DNA from: Streptococcus sp. 1643
GTDB lineage: Bacteria > Bacillota > Bacilli > Lactobacillales > Streptococcaceae
NCBI RefSeq assembly: GCF_006228325.1
Contig: NZ_CP040231.1
Location: 941,001 to 1,005,000, forward strand
DNA: 64,000 bases
Reading direction: 5' to 3'
In this document: one piece after another, positions 1 to 7,174 of the stretch
Numbering within the stretch: position 1 is the first letter of the stretch
How the letters are laid out: each line of letters starts with the position of its first letter
Made by a program: the position numbers and the translations under genes
Notes under the pieces: model-generated
Databases searched by the model: none
Told to the model about the DNA's origin: nothing
Seen by the model: the letters and a program-made list of their open reading frames with translations, nothing else

Positions 1-7
1 TATTGAA

Positions 8-424
8 TTGTTTAATTTTTTAAGAAAGCTCATCGAAACAGAAGATGGGCTTATTTTGTATGCGTTAGCGTTAATTGTCATCATGGAAATTGTAGACTTT
101 GCATCAGGCACATTTGCTGCAATTGTAAATCCTGATGTTGAGTATAAAAGTAGAATTGGAATCAATGGATTAATTCGAAAAGTCTTAGGGATTTTTATGT
201 TACTGTTATTGATTCCGATGTCTGTTTTGTTGCCTGAAAAAACTGGATTTATGTTTCTGTATTCGATTTATATCGGATACCTAGTTTTTACTTTCCAATC
301 ACTAATTGAGAACTATCAAAAAGTAAAAGGGAATATTCTACTTTTTAAACCAATTTTAAAAGCTTTTGAACATCTAACTGAAGGAAAGTCTAACGATGAT
401 AAGGAGGATAATCATGGAAGTTGA
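8..424 (+). CDS. Phage holin (toxin secretion/phage lysis holin family)
   Basis: Small membrane protein of about 138 residues that would permeabilise the cytoplasmic membrane so that the endolysin encoded next can reach the wall. Hydrophobic segments are visible at about residues 16-40, 60-78 and 80-98, followed by a charged tail ending [12 protein letters not shown], as in the phage_holin_4 type. The TTG start lies at the window edge, so the true start could be upstream. Its stop at 422-424 overlaps the amidase start at 414, the classic lysis-cassette coupling. Family assignment is by eye and fairly safe because of the neighbour. Confidence 0.8.
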   Translation: MFNFLRKLIETEDGLILYALALIVIMEIVDFASGTFAAIVNPDVEYKSRIGINGLIRKVLGIFMLLLLIPMSVLLPEKTGFMFLYSIYIGYLVFTFQSLIENYQKVKGNILLFKPILKAFEHLTEGKSNDDKEDNHGS

Positions 425-1358
425 TAAAAGTAGATTACGAACAAATCTTCCTCAAATCGGTGAGCAACCCTATCGACAAGTTCATGCTCACTCTACAGGT
501 AATCCTAACTCAACAGCACAAAATGAAGCGGATTACCATTTGCGTCGTCCAGTTGAGTCAGGATTTTTCTCCCATGTGGTAGGGAATGGTCGTATCATGC
601 AAACTTGGTTAGTAGACCGAGGCGCTTATGATGTTGGTGGCGGATGGAATGTTGAAGGTTACGCTCAAGTTGAACTAATAGAAAGTCATGAATCTAAAGA
701 AGAATTCATGAGAGATTATCGACTTTATGTCAATCTATTACGTGAGTTAGCTGACGAGGCTGGAATCCCTAAAACTCTAGATTCTAGTAGTCTTGCTGGG
801 ATTAAAACTCATCAATTTTGTACTTACAATCAACCAAATAATGGAAGTGATCATGTAGATCCCTATCCATACCTTGCAAAATGGGGCATCAGTAGAGAAC
901 AGTTTAAGAAAGATATTGAATCTGGTCTAACTGAAGGAAACTGGAAACGAAACGAAGTTGGTTGGTGGTGGGAAGAAGCAGATGGCTCTTATCCAAAATC
1001 TCAATGGAAAAATATCAAAGGAGAATGGTTCTACTTTGATAATAGAGGCTACTGTTTCATCAATAAATGGTTCAATGATGGCAAGGATTGGTTTTATTTA
1101 GATAAGCGTGGTGCCATGGTTACTGGTTGGATGCATATCGATCATCGTTGGTACTATTTTAAGTCGGATGGTAGAATGGCTAAAGGTTGGGTAAAATATC
1201 GTGAAACTTGGTATTACTTGGATGAAAAAGATGGGGATATGAAATCTAAGCAATTTATTAAATCAGGAAACGGATGGTACTATCTCAAGTCTGATGGTTC
1301 GTTATCAGTAAAACCAGAATTTACGATTGAACCTGATGGTTTGATTACTACTAACTAA
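414..1358 (+). CDS. lytA: LytA-like N-acetylmuramoyl-L-alanine amidase (phage endolysin, choline-binding)
   Basis: Cleaves the MurNAc-L-Ala bond of peptidoglycan; binds choline on teichoic acids. 314 residues. An N-terminal amidase_2 domain (1-175) has the expected His26 (VHAHSTGN), Glu87 (VELIES), His133 (IKTHQF) and SDHVDP at 146-151. It is followed by about six choline-binding repeats (Gx[26 protein letters not shown] types) and the LytA-like tail [13 protein letters not shown]. The start at 414 was chosen because AAGGAGG lies at 401-407; a longer reading from 396 has no such site. Near residue 288 the sequence reads SGNGWYYL where pneumococcal LytA has a TG-containing, two-residue-longer version. 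This points to the phage or non-pneumococcal form. Confidence 0.93.
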   Translation: MEVDKSRLRTNLPQIGEQPYRQVHAHSTGNPNSTAQNEADYHLRRPVESGFFSHVVGNGRIMQTWLVDRGAYDVGGGWNVEGYAQVELIESHESKEEFMRDYRLYVNLLRELADEAGIPKTLDSSSLAGIKTHQFCTYNQPNNGSDHVDPYPYLAKWGISREQFKKDIESGLTEGNWKRNEVGWWWEEADGSYPKSQWKNIKGEWFYFDNRGYCFINKWFNDGKDWFYLDKRGAMVTGWMHIDHRWYYFKSDGRMAKGWVKYRETWYYLDEKDGDMKSKQFIKSGNGWYYLKSDGSLSVKPEFTIEPDGLITTN

Positions 1359-1402
1359 GAGTTTGTAGATACTACTCTTAAAATAAATCTTTAAACAAAA
1401 TA

Positions 1403-1435
1403 AACCACCGAAGTTGGTGGTTCATGTGGTATAAT
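1403..1435 (+). promoter_or_regulatory. Promoter of the type I toxin, with adjacent hairpin
   Basis: An extended -10 (TGGTATAAT) sits at 1427-1435. Immediately upstream is a perfect inverted repeat AACCACC/GGTGGTT (1403-1409 and 1416-1422). On the minus strand this hairpin is followed by a T-rich run, so it could also act as a terminator in that direction. No good -35 is visible. Confidence 0.5.
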
Positions 1436-1486
1436 ATCTATTGTAGATAAGTGAAGACGGTGGCTCCTTATACCGAAAGAGAGGTG

Positions 1487-1549
1487 ATGCCTATGGGCAG
1501 TTCATCAAAATCTGACGGAAAGGAGGGGCACTCTTTTGACCGCATTTGA
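1487..1549 (+). CDS. Small upstream ORF overlapping the toxin start
   Basis: Twenty codons (MPMGSSSKSDGKEGHSFDRI) preceded by GAGGTG at 1481-1486; the second ATG at 1493 has better spacing. The frame ends inside the toxin gene, which starts at 1536. Translation here could open or block the toxin ribosome site at 1521-1526. No known product. It is reported as a possible leader peptide or translational coupler, with low certainty that it is a gene in its own right. Confidence 0.35.
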   Translation: MPMGSSSKSDGKEGHSFDRI

Positions 1550-1640
1550 AGTTGTACAGACAATACTTGGTTTTGGTAGTTTTGCCATTACTTTGATTGG
1601 CTTGTGCTATAAAATCTTCAAAGACAAGGACAAAAAATAA
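1536..1640 (+). CDS. Putative holin-like (Hol-Tox/TxpA-type) type I toxin peptide
   Basis: 34 residues starting at TTG with AGGAGG nine bases upstream: TAFEVVQTILGFGSFAI, then a hydrophobic stretch, then the basic end YKIFKDKDKK. One transmembrane helix (about 8-24) and a lysine-rich tail match the short Hol-Tox peptides, whose best known relatives are Bacillus type I toxins such as TxpA. Such peptides insert in the membrane and inhibit growth. A convergent antisense transcript covers its 3' end. Too short for most gene callers. The family call is from memory of the pattern FEVxQTxLGFGSF and is fairly strong. Confidence 0.75.
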   Translation: MTAFEVVQTILGFGSFAITLIGLCYKIFKDKDKK

Positions 1641-1748
1641 TCCGTCCCCACTTTTGAGCGAGTAGGACGGATTAAATCTGTTATACGAGCTACCGTCTTT
1701 TTAACGGTTCTACGTTGGAGTTGAGTTGGTAGCTCAGCTCCTTTTTCT
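1632..1748 (-). ncRNA. Candidate antisense antitoxin RNA of the type I module
   Basis: About 117 nt would be transcribed leftward from the minus-strand promoter at 1755-1782. It would end at a rho-independent terminator formed by AATCCGTCC/GGACGGATT (1639-1647 and 1665-1673) followed by ATTTTTT on the minus strand. The RNA is complementary to the toxin stop codon and 3' untranslated region, the same convergent layout as txpA/RatA. Inferred from sequence signals only. Confidence 0.65.
1687..1745 (+). terminator. Terminator of the toxin transcript
   Basis: GAGCTACC (1687-1694) pairs with GGTAGCTC (1728-1735) around a long loop, followed by AGCTCCTTTTT. It lies entirely within the region covered by the antisense RNA, so duplex formation would involve this hairpin. 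Confidence 0.55.
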
Positions 1749-1754
1749 ATGTTT

Positions 1755-1782
1755 ATTATAACATATTGCGATTAAATTTCAA
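1755..1782 (-). promoter_or_regulatory. Promoter of the antisense antitoxin RNA
   Basis: Read on the minus strand: TTGAAA (1777-1782), 16-base spacer, TATAAT (1755-1760). This is the strongest promoter in the vicinity. It points at the toxin 3' end, consistent with an abundant, short antitoxin RNA. Confidence 0.7.
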
Positions 1783-1793
1783 ATAAAAAATCT

Positions 1794-1827
1794 AAGCCTG
1801 GTGAAGTACATCAGGCTTTTTCTTTTT
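1794..1827 (+). terminator. Rho-independent terminator
   Basis: AGCCTG (1795-1800) and CAGGCT (1812-1817) form a stem followed by TTTTTCTTTTT. It separates the toxin module from the recombinase genes. Confidence 0.7.
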
Positions 1828-1864
1828 GATTTTTTCTTAAAACCGGAAAAATCTATCTTGAAAG

Positions 1865-1878
1865 TACCTATTTAGGTA
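1865..1878. other. Perfect inverted repeat upstream of serine recombinases (possible att or operator)
   Basis: TACCTA-TT-TAGGTA lies 107 bases upstream of the first recombinase start. Large serine recombinases usually act at short imperfect palindromes next to their own genes, so this is a candidate attachment-site arm or a repressor site. Nothing further supports it. Confidence 0.3.
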
Positions 1879-1984
1879 AGAGGACAATAAAGACATTTTG
1901 TTAAAGTACAGGGTTGCTGATTACTTGACTAATAAAGCGTTTAGAGGGATATATAGTGTGTAAAAACTTCTTGTAGGAGGAAAA

Positions 1985-3226
1985 ATGAATATAAGAAAAA
2001 TTGAAGCAAAGAATAACAAAAGAAAAAAGAGAATTTGTGCATATGTTCGAGTTTCTACAACCAACGGAAGTCAACTTGATTCGCTAGAGAATCAAAAAGT
2101 CTCTTTTGAAAAGTTGTATGCTGAACGTGATGATGTTGAGTTTTTGGGTGTTTTTTGTGACAAAGGGATTTCAGGTTCAAAGTATGATAGACCTAATTTT
2201 CAAACTATGCTAGATGCTTGTAGAAAAGGACAAATTGACGTTATCCATACTAAGTCAATATCAAGGTTTGCAAGAGATCTCATCAATGTTCTTGAAATCA
2301 GTCGAGAATTAAAAACTCTTGGTATTGATATCTTTTTTGAAGAGCAGAATATCCACACTTTATCCAATGAAGGTGAAGTTGTCTTGACTGTGTTAGCAAG
2401 TTTGGCTGAGGAAGAGTTACAAAGCATGAGCGGAAACCAACGATGGAGTTTTCGTAGAAAGTTCCAGAAGGGAGAATTACTCATTAATGCTAAACGGTTT
2501 TTAGGGTATGATTTAAACGAAAAAGGTGAACTTGTTATAAACAAAGCAGAAGCCCAAATAGTAAGAACCATCTTTTATAGTTATTTAGAAGGAATGGGTA
2601 CACATAGGATTGCTAAAAAACTTAACGAGGTCAAGGTTCCAACTGTAACAGGAAAGAAATGGTATGACAGCACAATTCGTAATATCTTAAAAAACGAAAA
2701 ATACAAAGGCTCTTTACTACTTCAAAAATACTTTCATGACGGTGTAAACGGTCCAAAGAAATTAAATCAAGGACAGGTTGAACAATACTATATCGAAGAT
2801 AATCATGAAGGAATTGTTTCTAAGGAAATATGGGAGAAGGTTCAGGTAAAAATGAAAAGCCGTTCTCGGATCCAAGGTACAAATAAAACCTATAAATTTT
2901 CCAGAATGTTAAAATGCCAATATTGTGGTTCAACATTAAAAAGACAGGTATCTTATAAGAAAAAGATTGTTTGGTGTTGTTCCAAATATATCAAAGAAGG
3001 AAAAAATTCATGTAAAGGTATGAGAGTCCCTGAAATGGATATTGAAGATTGGAAACTAAGTTTACCAGTAATTGTGTTAGAAAGGATAGAAGATGGAGAA
3101 AAACATTACGGTTATACCGGCCAAAAAACCTCAGCAAACGGTCATATCTCAAACTCGGAAAAAAATCAGAGTAGCCGCTTATTGTCGAGTGTCTACAGAC
3201 CAAGACGAACAGCTATCAAGTTATGA
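1985..3226 (+). CDS. Large serine recombinase (first of an overlapping pair)
   Basis: Site-specific DNA recombinase of the resolvase/invertase superfamily with a long C-terminus. The catalytic serine is Ser24 in YVRVST; the resolvase domain spans about 15-160, a Recombinase domain about 165-265 (FLGYDLNEKGELVIN, IRNILKNEKYKGSLL), and a zinc-ribbon about 300-335 (LKCQYCGSTL, CCSKYIKEGKNSCKG). The start has TAGGAGG close upstream. The last 45 residues are encoded over the start of the next recombinase in another frame, a 134-base overlap. The usual SISENI-like helix reads MSGNQRW. Likely acts with its neighbour to integrate or excise the element. Confidence 0.88.
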   Translation: MNIRKIEAKNNKRKKRICAYVRVSTTNGSQLDSLENQKVSFEKLYAERDDVEFLGVFCDKGISGSKYDRPNFQTMLDACRKGQIDVIHTKSISRFARDLINVLEISRELKTLGIDIFFEEQNIHTLSNEGEVVLTVLASLAEEELQSMSGNQRWSFRRKFQKGELLINAKRFLGYDLNEKGELVINKAEAQIVRTIFYSYLEGMGTHRIAKKLNEVKVPTVTGKKWYDSTIRNILKNEKYKGSLLLQKYFHDGVNGPKKLNQGQVEQYYIEDNHEGIVSKEIWEKVQVKMKSRSRIQGTNKTYKFSRMLKCQYCGSTLKRQVSYKKKIVWCCSKYIKEGKNSCKGMRVPEMDIEDWKLSLPVIVLERIEDGEKHYGYTGQKTSANGHISNSEKNQSSRLLSSVYRPRRTAIKL

Positions 3227-4475
3227 GAATCAGGTTAATTATTACCGTGAATACATCTTAAAACATGAAGATTATGAGTTAGTAGACATCTATGCGGATG
3301 AAGGGATCTCCGCAACTAATACAAAAAAACGTGATGCTTTTAACCGCCTAATACAAGATTGTAGAGGTGGTAAGGTGGATAGAATTTTAGTTAAATCTAT
3401 TAGTAGATTTGCGAGAAATACATTGGACTGCATCAAATATGTAAGAGAACTGAAAGAACTAGGCATTGGAGTAACGTTTGAAAAAGAGAATATTGATAGT
3501 CTAGATTCAAAAGGAGAAGTACTACTTACCATTCTATCGTCACTCGCACAGGATGAATCGAGATCCATTTCAGAAAACTCAACTTGGGGAATTCGTAAGA
3601 AATTTGAGCGTGGTGTAGTTCAAGTAAACACTACAAATTTTATGGGATATGACAAAGATGAAAAAGGAAATCTCATTATAAACCATGAACAAGCTAATGT
3701 CGTAAGGTATATATTTGATAGATTTCTAGAAGGATACAGTCCAGAATTTATTTCCAAAGAGTTAAGAGAACAGGAAATACCAGGTTGCACAGGTAAAGCA
3801 AAGTGGTGCCCAAGTGCTATATGGAAAATGCTTCAAAATGAAAAATACAAGGGTGATGCTTTGCTTCAGAAAACCTATACCGTTGATTTCCTGACGAAGA
3901 AAAGAATTGATAATGATGGACAAGTTAATCAATACTATATCGAGAACAATCATGAACCAATCTTAGATAGAGAAAAGTGGGAGATTGTTCAGTTAGAAAT
4001 AGCAAGAAGAAAGAAGTTTAGAGAACAACATAATCTCCAATTTTATATCATGCAGAAAGAAAACAATCCCTTTACAACAAAAGTATTTTGCGCAGAGTGT
4101 GGTTCAGCATTTGGTAGAAAAAATTGGACTACAAGTCGTGGTAAACGGAAGGTATGGCAATGTAATAACCGGTACAAGGTCAAGGGACATATTGGTTGTC
4201 AGAACAACCATATCGATGAAGAAATGCTTGAAAAAGCTTTTATGAAAGCAGTTGGACTACTTCAAAAGCATAGATCCGATGTGGTAGATAAGTGGCAAAA
4301 GCTAGAGCAAGGGGCAAATCTTCTCCATAAGCACTATGCAAAGCAGATGTATCAGATTCTAGATTTAGATAAATTTGATGGAGCTATCATGAATCAAGTT
4401 CTCGACCACATAAATATTTCAGAAGATGGAAAAATTGTAGTAACTTTCCTTGAAGGAACTGGGGTAGATTTATAA
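3093..4475 (+). CDS. Large serine recombinase (second of the pair)
   Basis: 460-residue relative of the preceding protein. Catalytic Ser34 lies in YCRVSTDQDEQLSSYENQ, followed by the signature ISRFARNTLD, a Recombinase domain (FMGYDKDEKGNLIIN, IWKMLQNEKYKGDALLQKT) and a zinc-ribbon (VFCAECGSAFG, CNNRYKVKGHIGC). The start MEKNITVIPAKKPQ is typical of tandem recombinases in Firmicute elements. Together with the upstream lysis genes it marks the end of a prophage or phage-derived element. Paired recombinases may both be needed, but that is inference. Confidence 0.9.
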   Translation: MEKNITVIPAKKPQQTVISQTRKKIRVAAYCRVSTDQDEQLSSYENQVNYYREYILKHEDYELVDIYADEGISATNTKKRDAFNRLIQDCRGGKVDRILVKSISRFARNTLDCIKYVRELKELGIGVTFEKENIDSLDSKGEVLLTILSSLAQDESRSISENSTWGIRKKFERGVVQVNTTNFMGYDKDEKGNLIINHEQANVVRYIFDRFLEGYSPEFISKELREQEIPGCTGKAKWCPSAIWKMLQNEKYKGDALLQKTYTVDFLTKKRIDNDGQVNQYYIENNHEPILDREKWEIVQLEIARRKKFREQHNLQFYIMQKENNPFTTKVFCAECGSAFGRKNWTTSRGKRKVWQCNNRYKVKGHIGCQNNHIDEEMLEKAFMKAVGLLQKHRSDVVDKWQKLEQGANLLHKHYAKQMYQILDLDKFDGAIMNQVLDHINISEDGKIVVTFLEGTGVDL

Positions 4476-4493
4476 GAGACTGTGACTGGGAAG

Positions 4494-4525
4494 TTGCAGT
4501 TTTTTTAGGGGTTTAATGGTATAAT
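4494..4525 (+). promoter_or_regulatory. Extended -10 promoter
   Basis: TTGCAG (4494-4499), then TGGTATAAT at 4517-4525. The spacer of 20 is long, but the TGN motif compensates. A promoter with the same TTGCA-T-rich-TGGTATAAT plan occurs at 5365-5395. Confidence 0.5.
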
Positions 4526-4571
4526 GAGATTATAAATGTGGGTATTGTTTAAATTCTCTGGAGGACACAGA

Positions 4572-5171
4572 ATGTTGAATTTAGTAAAAGGTCACCAAGT
4601 TAGCTTGGTAGAAAACCTGTTTGAATCATTTACAAAGTTAAATGAACATCTTTTGATAGCGAATGTACACGCAGAAAAAATATTAGAGGTTTTTCAACAC
4701 TTTATTGCGAATCATGACGAGCCCTTGTTTTTTATTTTGGAATTGCCTGTCAGTATTGATAGAGAAAAAGTGATAGCAAAGAATATTATTAAGGAATCCC
4801 ATAAGGATGTTTATTATATTGATGGTTGTTCAAGAGAAGAATGTCTAGCACTGTTGATTAGATACGGTGATTTACTTGTAAATGATGGATTAAGTAAGTT
4901 TGGATTTGGTGGACATAAAAGTCACGATGAAATCATGCTTGATAGCTATAATGTTGTGACAATTTATAGTAAAGAACTATCGAAATTTAATGACTTTTTT
5001 GAACCTCATAATATTCAATTTGTAGAAGAACTAGTGACAGCTTGGAAAACTTTTTCTAAGACCTCACCAGGAATCTCTGAAATCTATGAAAGTAATGGAA
5101 AAACTGTTTATGATTTGCCTACAGAATTAGCTGAATGGGGAATATATTTAGCTGAAACTCGAACAGAATAG
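4572..5171 (+). CDS. Hypothetical protein
   Basis: 199 residues, start chosen at 4572 because CTGGAGGACACAG precedes it; a longer reading from 4536 has no ribosome site. Soluble, acidic, mixed alpha/beta composition, no signal peptide or membrane segment. Recognisable stretches include GFGGHKSHDEIML and YDLPTELAEWGIYLAET. It follows the recombinases and opens the region of immunity-type genes, and its size and lack of motifs would fit an immunity protein. I do not recognise the family. Confidence 0.65.
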   Translation: MLNLVKGHQVSLVENLFESFTKLNEHLLIANVHAEKILEVFQHFIANHDEPLFFILELPVSIDREKVIAKNIIKESHKDVYYIDGCSREECLALLIRYGDLLVNDGLSKFGFGGHKSHDEIMLDSYNVVTIYSKELSKFNDFFEPHNIQFVEELVTAWKTFSKTSPGISEIYESNGKTVYDLPTELAEWGIYLAETRTE

Positions 5172-5364
5172 GGATTTCAATAGGATTAGAAAGAGAATAT
5201 TTCTATTCCTCTAATACCCCAAATTTAACTTTAGTAAATTTATAGAAGGAAAAGCTAGATGTAAGCACACGTTGATGTGTGAGTATTGCTCGTGAATGAT
5301 AAAAGATAGGGTATAATTCATTACACTGTTTTTGGATAAATATTGTTAGACTGTAACTTTTATG

Positions 5365-5395
5365 TTGCAATTTTTCAATTTATACATGGTATAAT
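5365..5395 (+). promoter_or_regulatory. Extended -10 promoter of the broken glycine-rich gene
   Basis: TTGCAA (5365-5370) with TGGTATAAT at 5387-5395, followed by an AGAGGA ribosome site for the ATG at 5424. The rest of 5172-5364 shows no gene. Confidence 0.5.
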
Positions 5396-5423
5396 TAAAA
5401 TAATAAAATAAAGAGGATTTTTT

Positions 5424-5728
5424 ATGAGTAAAGAATTAGTATTTCAAAGTGTAGAATCACTACAACAAGTTGTAAACGTAATTAATGAGAGGCTGCGGCA
5501 GCTCTTAATGATAAAACACGTACAATAAGAGAGAGTCCAATCCCAGAAGTGTTAGCTGGAGCATTGGGAGCAGGTATTGGTGGCATAGGTTCATTTGCAG
5601 CTCTTTATGGTTTAGGTACTGTAGGGTTATCAGCTGTTGGTATTACTTCTGGTCTTGCAACTATTGGCAGTGTTGTTGGAGGTGGTATGGTAGCTGGAGT
5701 GTTTGTAATGGCTGCTCCAAATGACTAA
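5424..5728 (+). pseudogene. Frameshifted glycine-rich (glycine-zipper) small protein
   Basis: Begins MSKELVFQSVESLQQVVNVINE. At 5487-5492 the sequence GAGAGG carries one extra AG dinucleotide, and the frame stops after 34 codons. Removing the AG restores about 100 residues with a helical N-terminus (AAAALNDKTRTIRESPIPEV) and a long Gly/Ala-rich segment (GAGIGGIGSFAALYGLG, SVVGGGMVAGVFVMAAP). That composition recalls membrane-active or bacteriocin-like proteins. The last codons ND-stop overlap the next gene, suggesting the original C-terminus has been replaced. Function unknown. The repeat nature of the indel leaves phase variation or sequencing error possible. Confidence 0.6.
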
Positions 5729-6045
5729 CTTTATATCAACAGGTAATACTTATTGGATTTCAGATGAAGAAATTCAAATTCTCGAAAAGAACGCCACTAA
5801 TGGAGATAAAAACTCAGCATTCAAATTATATCAATACCATATGTTTGTATCTTTAGACCAAGATTTGGAATATAAAATGGCTAGAGATCGCAGCAAAAAA
5901 TGGACATCCAATTGCCCAATCCAATTTAGCTGATTTATTTTTCACACAAGACAATAAAGAAAAAGCCATATTTTGGGCTAAAAAGGCACATAGAAATGGT
6001 GCCACAATACCAGAAGAATTAAAAATACTAATAAATATCAGTTAA
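5721..6045 (+). pseudogene. Frameshifted Sel1/TPR-like small protein, possible immunity protein
   Basis: ATG at 5721 overlaps the previous stop (ATGACTAA). The first frame runs to codon 52 (LEYKM); one extra A in the AAAA run at 5874-5877 breaks it. The following frame continues WLEIAAKNGHPIAQSNLADL and later KAIFWAKKAHRNGATIP to a stop at 6043. The joined protein of about 107 residues has the Sel1-repeat look (AxxGHPxAQxNLA). Such repeats occur in immunity proteins of polymorphic toxins and in many other proteins. Homopolymer indels can be sequencing artefacts. Confidence 0.6.
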
Positions 6046-6060
6046 TTAATAAGTTTGAGC

Positions 6061-6162
6061 AGATTATTGTTACGAGCCTGATGCGGGTCGGTTTGTGAAT
6101 TAGGATCCGATTGGGTTGTTGGGTGGGGAGAATTAGTATGCTTTTGCGCCGAATTACAATTT
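6061..6162 (+). pseudogene. Rhs repeat-associated core remnant 1
   Basis: One frame reads Y-C-YEPDAGRFVN-stop-DPIGLLGGEN-stop-YAFAPN, the hallmark end of the Rhs core domain ([18 protein letters not shown]). Two stop codons replace the expected Gln and Leu. No upstream Rhs sequence is attached, so this is a displaced cassette boundary. Confidence 0.8.
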
Positions 6163-6165
6163 ATA

Positions 6166-6405
6166 GTGCATTCAGAAGAGGTTCAAAGAACTTGGGCTGA
6201 GTCTAAAGATATTACTGTTATAAATATGAAAGATGCTCACGAAGAAGAATCTTTAATCAAGTCAGGTAAAGGAATTACAGAGATTGAGGCCTCACGTCCT
6301 GTATATCTTGATTGTAAAAATTTGATAAATGAAAAAGGTGTTAAAAGTAAAACTCCTCGTTCTGGTAAGAAAAGTAGAAAAAGACGTAACATAGGAAAGT
6401 GCTAA
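6166..6405 (+). pseudogene. Toxin C-terminal remnant, possibly deaminase-like
   Basis: 79-residue tail beginning (GTG) HSEEVQRTWAESKDITV, with LIKSGKGITEIEASRPVYLDC and a basic end KSGKKSRKRRNIGKC-like. The order HxE ... PxxxxC resembles the zinc site of the nucleic-acid deaminase toxin fold (HxE and PCxxC). Here the first cysteine would be replaced by Val/Tyr, suggesting inactivity. It follows an Rhs core remnant in a different frame and ends two bases before the next gene, exactly where a toxin tip should be. The deaminase idea is tentative. Confidence 0.45.
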
Positions 6406-6406
6406 T

Positions 6407-6982
6407 ATGGAAAAATATGAAGAAAAGATAAAAAAGGAATTGGCAAATTTAACAAATACACAAAGATTACTTTTTGGAGCATGTTGCATAGATAGAATTT
6501 TACATCTCATAGCAGGTTTTGATAATTTTTTAGAAGAGAATCATATTAAAAGAATAACTAAGGAGCCATATCTTTCTTTATGTACTGATTGGCTAGATAG
6601 TATCTTTTTATATGTTAATATAAATAAAGATATTTCTTCTGATGAAATTGAAAAAACTCTGAATACATTAAATACAATCATCCCCGATACAGAGGAGTTC
6701 CCAGGTAACGTAGCTATCTTTACACAAAATTCTATGATTGGATTATCATATCTATACGAGTTTATAAATAAAAATGAACTAATTTTTATTACGAATTGTA
6801 GCGATAAGGTAATTGAAACAATTGATGTTATGTATTACGAAACAGATTATGAACGGCTTGATATACATTATGAAGAAGACTACAAAATACAATTTAATTG
6901 TATTGAAATGATAAAAACAGGGGAAGATATAGCCAAATTACGTAAATATAATCAATTAACTAGAGTGAATAACAAGACATAG
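6407..6982 (+). CDS. DUF416-like probable immunity protein
   Basis: 191 residues, intact. The N-terminus (YEEKIKKELANLTNTQRLLFGACCIDRILHLI) and PYLSLCTDWLDSIF resemble DUF416/YjaG-type proteins, soluble helical proteins that also occur as immunity genes beside polymorphic toxins. It starts immediately after the toxin remnant with AGGAAAG upstream, suggesting it once neutralised that toxin. AT-rich compared with the Rhs fragments on both sides. The family match is from memory; immunity function is inferred from position. Confidence 0.6.
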   Translation: MEKYEEKIKKELANLTNTQRLLFGACCIDRILHLIAGFDNFLEENHIKRITKEPYLSLCTDWLDSIFLYVNINKDISSDEIEKTLNTLNTIIPDTEEFPGNVAIFTQNSMIGLSYLYEFINKNELIFITNCSDKVIETIDVMYYETDYERLDIHYEEDYKIQFNCIEMIKTGEDIAKLRKYNQLTRVNNKT

Positions 6983-7029
6983 CTCGCATGAAGCCTTCAA
7001 TTTCGAAGTAGGATGTGTGCAGTACGCAT
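6979..7029 (+). repeat. Cassette scar sequence J1
   Basis: Starts at the stop of the preceding immunity gene: ATAGCTCGCATGAAGCC, then TTCAATTTCGAAGTAGGATG and TGTGCAG. Related sequence occurs at 7532, 9689, 11152, 11192 and 11837, mostly just after an immunity gene. Confidence 0.65.
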
Positions 7030-7143
7030 GAGATGACGGACATCTACGGCAATCTGTTGTGGTACGGCGAATACACCTCTTGGGGTCGTCTGAAAAAAGA
7101 TGAGTGGGTTTATAAGAACGCACATCCCAAGAGGGCTTTATAA
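7030..7143 (+). pseudogene. Rhs core remnant 2
   Basis: In-frame EMTDIYGNLLWYGEYTSWGR followed by LKKDEWVYKNAHPKRAL and a stop. This is the segment of an Rhs core that normally precedes [16 protein letters not shown]. It is GC-richer than its surroundings. Where the Rhs core should continue, an unrelated reading frame begins. Confidence 0.8.
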
Positions 7144-7174
7144 AAAAGTTAGGTTTAAAATTGGAGAAAGTAAA

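Noticed and set aside
3093..3226. Frameshift joining the two serine recombinases
   Set aside because: Each has its own complete resolvase, recombinase and zinc-ribbon parts and its own start, so the overlap is between two genes rather than one broken gene.
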